62,668 nucleotides of DNA, from NCBI RefSeq assembly GCF_014534745.1, contig NZ_JACVVP010000044.1, positions 1 through 62,668 on the forward strand, read 5' to 3'. Below the pieces are notes generated by a model. It saw only the letters and a program-made list of their open reading frames with translations, did no database searches and was not told where the DNA came from. The DNA is from Flammeovirga sp. EKP202. GTDB lineage: Bacteria; Bacteroidota; Bacteroidia; Cytophagales; Flammeovirgaceae. Below are positions 36,129-48,100 of the stretch, in pieces (position 1 is the stretch's first letter; each line of letters opens with the position of its first letter). The position numbers were made by a program, and so were the translations under genes.

Positions 36129-39100
36129 ATGAAAATTATGAAAAGATACTTACTAAGCATATTTGTCATTTTTGTTACTAGCTTACTGTTCATTAATGAT
36201 GCTAAGGCTCAACCTCCCATCGAGTTAGATGACATTTTACTGTGTGGTAAAACAAATAACGGCAACGTGGATTATGAACTTCCAGGGTATAATGGCAATG
36301 GCTATAATAATGATGGAAAGTCTTACAATTTCTTATGGACGATGACGGTCGTTGAAGGAGAAATAGAAGTTAAAAATGGAGAAACTACTTCCTCTGTTAA
36401 GATTCAATTCAAAAAACAGATAGGAGGTTTTGCCATTGGAAAGCTAAAAATTGAAGTGTGGGAAGATGGCTGTAGTGAAAACTCTGGAAGTAACTCTGGA
36501 GTACCTACAGGTTGTTATAATGTAAAAGAAATTTATGTTGGATTTTATGTTGCACAAGCCTTTGGGTTAAGTGTATTAGAGGATCCAATTGACCAATGTG
36601 CACCTGCTACCCAAACCATTAATGCAGGTTTTGATGATCTACCAATTGATGTTTCCTTTGATCCACAATGGAATTTAGAAAGCACTACAGGGTTGACCGC
36701 TACTAAAGTTACTGACCTTACCAACCAAATCAATCAAGCTACTACCAACAAAGAAACAGATCTACCTATCACGGTAGAAAATATAGATTTTGAACCCACT
36801 GCAAATACTGCAACGATAACTCTTACAGCTACTTCTGCTTGTGGTGGTACTTCTGCTACATCAGATCCTATTGTCTTGACTTTTTACAGAACTCCAGAAA
36901 TTGCTGTTGGTGCTTTAACAGAAGTCTGCGCCACCAATGGTCAAAACTTAGGACAAGTAATTGCAGAAACGACTGATCCATTTACCTACGCTTGGGATAT
37001 TGGTGGTGCGAGTTCAGGAACAGTGAATTTGACAGGAGGTTCATTTACTTTCAATACTTCTGGCACGAACAACAGTGGTTTAGTAGTCACGGATGTACAA
37101 TTTGATACTGATGTTTTACAAATGTCAGCCACTTTTGATATTTCAGCCAGCGGGGCATTAGGAGGTTGTGGTGGAGACACAGATCAAATAGTCGTTACTT
37201 TTATCAATAGTGCTTTAAAAACCGTTACTTCTCCTTTTTGTTCACTTCAAAATGGTGGAAACTTTACAGTAGCAAATGAAAACACAGCCGCTTACGGTTA
37301 TGATTACCAATGGTCCATCAATTCGATTACGTCAGGTGCCAATGTGGATCTTGTGGCTTTTGGGAATGATAATTCAGGTTTACGTTTAGATAATATCGTT
37401 TTCAATGGTGATGAATCAGTCATCAACCTTACTTTAGACCTTACTGTTAGTGGTTTAAATACTACATGTAATACTCAATCCTATAATGTAGTCATCAACA
37501 GAACTCCTCCTCAATTATCACAAGCAGACATCACTTTTTGTGCATTGGATGGCAGTTCTGGAAATGCGGGTGTAGCAGAAGACACTTCTCCTATTAATGG
37601 ATATACTTATACATGGAGTAAGGTAGGTACTCCTTCAAATGGTGATTATGATATTGTTCCAAGTGCGAATGGTACAGGATTCACGATTGACAATGTTGCT
37701 TTTAATAATAAAGAAGAGACAATTACAGGTGTTGCCCGATTGGATATTACGGGCTTGGATCCTACATGTGGAGACTCATTTGTAGAAATTAATATTACAA
37801 TCAATAGCTTACCTTCTGCACAAGGTTTGACTTCAATTGTCCTTTGTGCGGATCAGAATGGAAGTTATAATGTGATCCCTGCCAATGATCCTCAAGATGT
37901 GGTCAATGGGCAAACGTATAATTGGAGCTATACTTTAGATGATCCTTCATTAGGTTCACTTACTTTATCTCCAACCACCAACTTAGATCAATCAGGGCTT
38001 GATTTTAATAATGTCACTTTCAACGGTTCCAATACATCACTTACTGGTTTTGTCCACCTTCAAGTCACAGGATCGATTTGTGGAGCGACAACAACTGATA
38101 TTCCTTTTACGATTTATAGAAGACCGAGTGTGTTGGATATTACTTCAGTTGAATTGTGTGCGACTCAAAATGAATCTTTAATAGAAATCATCACTGCACA
38201 TAATGATAATTTTAGTGGATATGATTTCAATTGGACTATTGGTACAATTAACGGTGGAAATACTACGCCAATCATTTATGGAAATAATGATAGTGGAGTT
38301 CGTTTCCAAGATGTCGTTTTTGATCCGAATTCACAGCAAATCACTACGACCCTCGATTTAGTCATTAATGGACTAGCATCTGATTGTGGCAACACAATGT
38401 CGATTCCAGTAACAATTGATAGAAACCCTGATGTTTTAGCGAATCTTACGGATTTCACCACTTGTCAATTGGACCTTGCGACTCCTGGTATTTTTGTCGT
38501 GACACCTTACACTGAGGATTTCCCAACTATCGAATACGATTGGATCAATAAAACAGAAACAGGTGGTACGACTACCCTAACGAAAACAGGAAACGACTTT
38601 AGTGGATTACGTTTAGATGACGTTGATTTTGATAACGGATCTTCAGTGATCAATGGTAGTATAGAAGTAACAGTGACCGGAGCTGGGGCAGGTTGTACGG
38701 CAACTACTCAGACTTTAAACTATACGATCTATAGAATTCCGGATGGTTTACAATTTACGACTCCTCAAGCTTGTGTGACCAATGGTCAAAATAATGTGGT
38801 GCTTATCCCTGCCAATACGGAAATCGTTTCAGATTTCAATTACACTTGGCAACTCTTAAGTATCAACAACGGTACCGCTGATTTTAGTGGAATTAATGCG
38901 ACTGACAATTCAGGTTTATCAGTAAGCAATATTGCATTCAATACCAATCAATCTCAGATCACAGCTACAATTAGAGCATCTGTAACAAATGTAGACGGAA
39001 GTTGTAATGCCTCTTCGGTAGATTTTACAGTAACCTTAGATAGAACACCTCAAGTCACAACTATAGGTGCTCAAACGTATTGTTTTGTAGAAGGAGCAAT

Positions 39101-42100
39101 TGATCAAGAAGTATCACCTGAAATCCTGGATGTACTGACTGGATATACTTATACGTGGTCTATTAACAACATTACAAACGGTACACTGACAGGAACAGCT
39201 TTCGGTAATCAAGACACTGGTTTTAAGTTGACGAATGTGACATTCAATGATAATCAAGAAACTGTCACTGCCGACGTTGATGTAGAAGTACAAACGGCTT
39301 CTTGTGGATTAGTGACGCATACTATCCCTGTTACGATCAATAGAATTCCAGATATCATCAACCAAAGCAATATTGCACTTTGTGCTTTTGACTTAGAAAC
39401 CAATGTTCAAGCCATTACTGCAAATGCTGCAACTGATGTGATCACAGGAGCAACTTACAGCTATACAGTCAATACCACTGACGGTGTAATTACTACTTCT
39501 CAAAATGGTAGTGATAATTCAGGTTTAGTATTTACTTCTATCGATTTTAATGGAAATAATACAACGATCAGTGGTACTATTGATGTGGAAGTGACTTTAC
39601 CGCAATGTGGTAGGGTAACGAATAGTATTCCATTTGTGATCTATAGAAAACCAGATCAACTCGCACTGTCAGCCATTGATTTATGTGCTGAAAATGGTTT
39701 AGCTTCAATTACAGCAGTCACTGCCAATACGGATTTCTTTGCAGGCTATACTTTTGATTGGACACTTACCGTGAATTCAGGTGGTACAATGGGAATGACG
39801 ACTAACGGCAATAATGATAGCGGAGTAGATTTCACTTCTATTACTTTTAATGCCAATTCAGAAGTCATTACAGCCACATTAGATTTGGAGGTTGTTGGTT
39901 TGGACGCAAGTTGTGGAAACACAGTGAGTATTCCGGTCAACGTCTATAGAATCCCTGATATATTTGCCAACCTTACGGACTTTGAAACTTGTATTCTGAA
40001 AGGAACTACTAGTGTAGATGTCGTGGGTACATCAACGGAAGATTATCCAAATATGACCTTCACTTGGACAGAAAAAGTAGCTCCAAGTAACGGAAGTACT
40101 ATTACTTTAGATCCTTATGGAACGGACGGTGAAGCTTTACGCTTTATTAATGTTGACTTCGGTAATGGAGAGTCAGAAATCACAGGAACAATCACACTAA
40201 CGGTTAATAATCCAGCAGGAGGTTGTGCTACTACCAAAGATTTTAATTACATCATCCACCGTCTTCCTGACGGTTTGCAGATTAGCGATCAATTACTTTG
40301 TGCATTGAATGGTGACACCAATATTCAGTTACAGGGCTTAAATACAGAGATTGTAGACAATTACTCTTACCAATGGAGTATCAGTAATTTTACAGGCGGT
40401 ACCGCTACGGTTTCTTCTACTGCAGTTGGTGTAGGATCAGATGGGTCTGATTTATACCTCAATGATATTAATTTCAATACAGGTTCATCAACGCTTACTG
40501 CAACAATTAGAGGTACTGTAATTGGAATGGACAATAGTTGTACAGGAGCAACAAAAGATATTACAGTCACTGTTCATCGTATTCCAGATGCCTTCAGATT
40601 AACAGACCAATCGTTCTGTTTGCAAAATGGTGCAGTGACAGAGACATTAGCTTCTCCAGAAACCGATGTGATTGCAGGTTATACGTATACTTGGACACAC
40701 AGTGTTACAGGTGGTACAATTACTACGTCAACTACGGGGACGAATAATTCAGGCTTAGACCTTACCAATGTTGCTTTTGATCCTTCAGCGACTCAGATTA
40801 TAGGTACAGTTACTTTAACAGTAGCAGGTATTGATGCGAATTGTGGTACAAATTCTCATTCTTTCACTATTACAATCAACCGTTTACCGGATAACCTTAG
40901 TACTACAGCCGTCAATCTATGTCAATTGGATGGAGACACTGATGTGAATGTTTTCAATCCAAATGCTGTTGCAGTAGGTACTTTTGCTTATGTATGGGAG
41001 TGGGAATCTATCTCAGGAGGTACAGTGACATTAAGTGGTTACGGTAATAATAATTCAGGTTTAGAATTCGACAATATTACTTTCTCAGGAAGTTCAAATA
41101 TCATTCAAGGTACTTTAAAAACGACCGTAAATAATGTAGATGCTTCTTGTACTCCTACTCCGATTTACACTACGGTAGAAATACATAGAGTTCTTGATCT
41201 GACAGGACATACAGGACCTATTGAGTTTTGTGCCTATCAAGGCGATACAGATCAATTGGTTTTAAATGAAATTGCTCAAGCAATCAACGGTTATGATTTC
41301 AATTGGAGTATTGATAATATCAGTAACGGTACTATTGTTTTAGATCCTAGCGGAAATAATAACAGTCAGTTGGAGTTTGATGATATCACTTTTGATGCCG
41401 GTGAGGTATTGATTAGTGGAGATTTATTGTTGGAAGTGAATAATGTAGATGCTTCATGTGGTACTATTTCACAAACGGTACCTTTCTCTATTCACCTTCT
41501 TCCTGATGTATTAAAACTAACTGGCTACAGTATTTCCCTTTGTTCTTATGCGGTAAATATGAATCAATTGATTGATACTGGAAATGATACTGCACTCAAT
41601 GGATATACTTATAATTGGAGTTTCCAAACGGCTCCTTCAGGAGGTACATTCGAATTGCCAACTGCTACTGATCATACCAAAGCAGATCAGTCAGACCTTA
41701 ATTTTTACAATATCAATTTTGATGCAAGTAGTACTGTCATCAATGCCGTAATCCGTTTGACGGTCACAGGCCTATCGACAACTTGTGGTATTACGGAGAA
41801 ATTGATTCCTGTAGTCATTGACTTGGAAGCCGATGACCCTAATCTAGTAGATCAAGTAGTTTGTGCTGAAGAGGGTGAAACTAATGTAATGGGTTATGCT
41901 GAAGATCTTAATCTATTTGCAGGTGTGACTTCTACATGGACGATTTCAAATGTGTCGGGTGGTACTATTTCAGGCATTACACAATACGGTAATCTTAATT
42001 CGGGAGTGTTATTTGATCAAGTCAACTTCGATGCTGATTCTGAACAAATCACTGGTGAATTGACATTAGTACAGATGACACCAAACTGTACAGATAAAAC

Positions 42101-45100
42101 GGAAACCATTGATTTCACCATCAATAGAACCTTCGACCTAGGAAGCTATACTTCTATTGAACTTTGTACGACGGATAATGATACAAACACCACTCAGATT
42201 TTTGCTCCGATTAGTGATAACTTCCCAACAATCACTTACGCTTGGGCGAAAAATGGAACCTTTACAGATGGTGATTTCGAATTAGTACCTTCAGCCAATA
42301 ACACTGGACTTTCAATTCAAAATATTCAGTTTGACGATGGAAAATCAATCATCACAGGTTCGGTTACTCTTACGGTTACGACTCCTGATTGTGGTGTGAT
42401 CACTCAAGATATCCCTGTCAATGTCACTAGAAAAGTAGAATTGGCAGATGTTACATTAAATGATCTTTGCGTAACGGAAAACTCCTCAGGACATATTTTA
42501 CATGATGAGGTTTTAGAAAATATTGCAGGATTCAGCTACGATTGGAATGTAGTGACGGCAACTGTAAATGGCGGTACTTTTGATTTGGATATTTCAGGTA
42601 ATAATAACTCCTTATTGACGGTCAACAACGTTGTATTTGATAATAATTCGATAGAAATCACAGCCGATATTACTTTAAGTGTAAACAGTTCTTGTGATAA
42701 CAGCACAGTGACAAAACAAATTAGAATCCAACGTATTCCTGATCTTACAACTTTGACAGATGTTGTGATTTGTGCCTTGCAAGACACCGATGGAGAAACG
42801 ATTGTTATTGAAAATACAGAAGATTTTGGAAGTGGTGTCACTTACAACTGGAGTATTGCTACTGGAACGCTATCAGGTGGAACGGTCACTTTAGTACCAA
42901 GTACAACCAACAACAATTCTGGTTTGGTGCTTGATGACATTCACTTTGATGATAGCATTGATCCTTCTTCCTCTTCCATTTCCTTTACGGTAGATTTAGA
43001 AGTCACAGGACTTTGTCAAACCTTGAATCAGTCCTTCACCGTTCAGATTGACCGTGCAGTGGACATGAGTATTTTCCCTGCCTCTATCACAGAATGTCAA
43101 TTGGATGAAGCCACTGATGTAGAAGTAATCGCTGTAGCCACAGAAACGGTTGATAACTTTAATTACACATGGAGTATCGTTTCTATCAGTGGAGGTACAT
43201 TCAGCTTAGATCCTCAAGGAACGGACGCTTCAGGGTTACAATTGGATGCCATTCAATTTAATGATTCAACGACTCCTAGTTCAGCGACAATTAATGCGGT
43301 CATTAGGGTACAAAATACTAACGGTTGTGCAATTGATTCAAAAGATATTCCGGTGACCATTAACCGACTTCCTTCTATCAATGATGTGGTTTCAATAGAA
43401 ACTTGTGTGGATGAAAATGCAACAGGCGTTGAATTAATCAACCAAGCTTTTGAAGAGATCGATGGTTATGTATATTCATGGTCGTATGATAACACGACAT
43501 TTACGGGAGGTTCTGCAGACTTTGCAGGAGCCAATACGGATGGCTCAGGTCTGGAACTGACATCGATTACATTTGATGACAATAGTGCTACAGTTTCAGG
43601 AATCGTTACAGTCAATATTTCCAACTCTTGTGGGATTGGTGACAAAGACATTCCATTTACTTTACATCGTATTCCTAATACCGCCTCAATCACTTTAAAT
43701 ACAGCTTGTGCAACATCAGGTAATGGTACAGCAACTTTATTCAATGGACTTTCAGAAACACTTGCAGATTGGACTTTTGAATGGGCTTTAATTGAAGGTT
43801 CAGTTAGTGGTGGTTCATTGACATTAAGTGCAACTACTACTCAGAGTAACGAAGCATTAATGGCTGAGAATATTAATTTCGATGCCAACCAAAAAACCAT
43901 CACAGGTAATGTTACTTTAATTATTACATCGACATCATGTAATGATCAATCGATCACACTTCCATTTACCATCAACAGAGAAATCGATTTAGATGCGATC
44001 ACGCTCAACGAACTTTGTGTGGTACAAGGAAGTACATTGCAGATCTTGAATGCTGAATCTACTGAAACACTTGATGGTTATGCTTACAATTGGACTAACC
44101 TTAATATCATAAGTGGAGGAAGTTTTACAGTATCATCTGATGGAAATAATAATTCAAGATTATTGGCTAATGATATTACATTTGATGCCAACTCTTTAGT
44201 CATTAATGCAGAAATCACATTGGATGTTACAGGTAGCTGTAATACTGCTTCAAGAACAATTCCGATTACTATTAATAGAATTCCTGACCTTTCGAGCATC
44301 AGTAATCAATTCCTTTGTTTGGTTCAAAATACCACTGACGAGATTTTGGTGACTGCATCAACAGAGACCTTAGGAACAATCGATTATACTTGGACGATTG
44401 ATGCTTCGACTTTAACAGGAGGTTCGGCGACTTTACAAGCCTATGGAAATAATAATTCAGGTGTAAGACTTCAAACAGTCACTTTTGATACCAATTCTGA
44501 TGAAATCACCTTCACTGTTGATGTTTCATTAAGCAATGCTTGTCAAGGGAGCACTACTTCATTTGATGTGACGATCAACAGACAAGTTGACTTCTCACTA
44601 TTCCCTGATACCATAGAAGAATGTTTAGTTGATAATAGTACAGGCATTACGGTAATCGATCCTCAAACGGAACAAATCAATAACATCACTTTTGATTATG
44701 AAATCGTCACTGCATCATTAAATGGCGGTAGCTTTACTTTAGAAACGAGCGGTACTGACAACTCAGGATTGATCTTGAATGACATTCAGTTTGACAATAC
44801 TTCTGATCAGATTCAAGCCAATGTAAGAGTATTTAATGAAGCAGGTTGTTCATTGGATGATAAAACTATTGCGGTGACGATCCGAAGAATGGCTGATCAA
44901 ACGACATTAACAGAAGTGAATTTATGCGTAGAAAATAATGCAACAAATACTGAAGCTATTGCTGAAAATGAGTTTGCGATTGACAACATGGTTTACAGTT
45001 ATCAGATTATCAATGTAATCGGTGGACAGATTCCTTCATTTACTCAAAATGGCAACAACAATTCTCAGTTAGTATTAGATCAAGTGATTTTTAATGCAGA

Positions 45101-48100
45101 TCAAACAAACATCACTGCTGACATCGTACTCACAGTCAACAACTCTTGTGATGCGACTCCTTATACTATTCCATTGAACATTGAAAGAACGGTAGATTTA
45201 TCGTCGATCACACTCAATGAACTTTGTGCTACTGATGAAGATGGAAGCACAATGGAGTTATACGCGGAAAGCACAGAAAACCTTCCTTCATGGTCATATA
45301 CTTGGACTTTGCTACCGAGTACCATGACAGGTGGTTCATTTACTATCGCTCCAAAAGGAAATCAAAATAGCAGTCTTGATGCATCGGCAATCAACTTTGA
45401 TGAAGGAAGCAACGAAATCACGGCTTCAGTAAACTTGACATTAACAGGAAGCTGTAATGATGCTACTCAAACCCTTCCGATTACGATTAGAAGAAATGTA
45501 GACCTCCAAAGTATCACACTCAATGAACTTTGTGTGATCCAAGGAAGCACTGCACAAATCTTAAATCCAGAATCAACGGAGACTATTACCGGTTATACTT
45601 ATAATTGGACAAACCTTACGATCACCAACGGAGGTAGCTTTACAGTTTCTTCTGATGGCAACAATAATTCTAGATTGCTGGCGAATAACATTACATTTGA
45701 TGCCAACTCTTTAGTGATCAATGCTGAAATCACATTGGACGTTACAGGAAGTTGTAATACTGCCTCAAGAGTAATTCCGATTACCATCAATAGAATTCCT
45801 GACTTGTCGGTGATCAGTAATCAAGTACGTTGTTTAATTCAAAATTCGACAGACGAAACATTGATTACAGCCTCTACAGAAACTTGGGGCACGATCGATT
45901 ATTCTTGGACGATTGATGCATCAACCTTGACGGGTGGTACAGCAACTTTGGAAGCTTATGGAAATAATAATTCAGGTGTAAATCTTCAAACAGTCACTTT
46001 TGATGAGGGATCTGATGTAATTACATTCACTGTCAATGTCACATTAAGCAATGCTTGTCAAGGAAGCAACACTTCATTTGATGTGACGATCAATAGACAG
46101 ATCGATTTCTCATTATTCCCTGATACAATTGATGAATGTTTGGTAGACAATAGCACTGGCATTACGGTAATCGATCCTCAAACAGAACAAATCAACAATA
46201 TCACTTTTGATTATGAAATCGTTACAGGTTCACTAAATGGTGGTAGTTTTACCTTAGAAACAAGTGGTGCTGATGATTCAGGACTGATCTTGAATGCTAT
46301 TCAGTTTGATGACACATCTGATGAGATTCAAGCCAATGTAAGGGTATTTAATGAATCAGGTTGTTCACTGGATGAGAAGATCATCGCAGTGACAATTCAA
46401 AGAGTAGCCGATCAAACGACATTGACAGGAGTAGATTTATGTTTGACCAACAATGCTACTAATGTTGAAGCAATTGAAGAGAATGAATTTGCGATTGACA
46501 ATATGGTTTTCAACTATCAAATCATCAATATCAATGGCGGACAGATTCCATCCTTTACACAAAGTGGCAACAATAATTCTCAGTTGGTATTAGATCAAGT
46601 TATTTTTGATATGGATCAAACTAATATCACAGCTGACATTGTACTCACAGTCAACAACTCATGTGATGCGACTCCTGACACCATTCCTCTGACAATTAAT
46701 AGATCTGTAGATGTAGCTTCTATTGATTTGAATGAGTTGTGTGCTTTTGATGAAGACGGTAGCACCTTAGAATTATGGGCAGGGAATAGTGAAAACCTTC
46801 CATCTTGGACTTACACTTGGATTCTTTTGGATGGAACAACAGGAGGTTCTTTTGATTTATCAACAAAAGGAAATCAAGGAAGTGGGTTGGATGTTTCTGC
46901 AATTAATTTTGATGAAGGAAGTGATGTCATTACAGGTTCGGTGACATTAAATACGACCGGAAGTTGTAATAATATCATTCAGACCTTCACCATAACAATT
47001 AGAAGAAGTATAGACCTTTCAAACATCAGGGATTATGAAAATTGTGTGGATGGTTTAGAAGATCTTGAACTTTATACTTCCAACGATGAAGAACTAGCGT
47101 CTATCGATCATACTTGGACTTCATCTGTCACTGGCGGTTCATTTACATTAGTTCCAACAGGAAATAATAACGCTGGACTTACTTTACAAGACATCACTTT
47201 TGATAATAACAGTTATGCTATTACAGGTACGTTGACTATCAATCAAACAGGTTCTTGTGACGAAAGAAGTCAAACCGTCAATATCAATCTTTATAGAGCT
47301 CCTGTATTTACCAATAGTGATACGTTGGTATTCTGTCAAGATGAAATCAATACAATTGAAGGAATTTCTTCTGATGCAGGCGTATTTAATATCCGATGGG
47401 AAGTTGCTTCTATTGATGGGGCAAGTGCATCGGGTATCAATAAAATCAATGCCTACAACAATTCGACTTCAAATACACTGACCAATCTACAGATGACGAA
47501 AGATGATTTTGAAGCTTCATCTGGCTTGATCACGGTGACTTTCAACCTTATCACAAGTAATTCACTTTACAGCAGTTGTGAAAGTACTCAAGAGGTTGTA
47601 GTTCAATTTACTCGTATACCTGAAATCACGATTCCTGATGCAGAAGCAGAGGGCTGTTCGGCGGTTCCTGTCGTTCTTATGCCTTTCGGAGATGATGATT
47701 TCTCAGAAGATTATAATTATGAGTGGAATTTGGATGTTGCTTCATTGGTGGGAACTTCAGCGGATGGATCGATAAGAATTCAAGGTTTAGTGCAAAGCTT
47801 TACTGGTCAAAATTTATCGATCACGCTTGAGGATACGGATTATAATAATGTCAATACTCAGCAGATCAATTTTGATGTGACACTTACGGTAACCAATAAA
47901 GTAAATGAAACTTGTAGCAATGCAGGAAGTACAAAGACTTTCAGTTTTACCATTCACCGTTCACCTATAGTAGGTCTTCCTACAGATACTTTGGCAGTGT
48001 GTGAAGCAGAAACGATTTCAATTCAATCATCGTATGACGAGCAAAGTAACATTGAATACAGTTGGGAATTTTTAAATGTTGTAGGTGGTCAACTGTCCAA

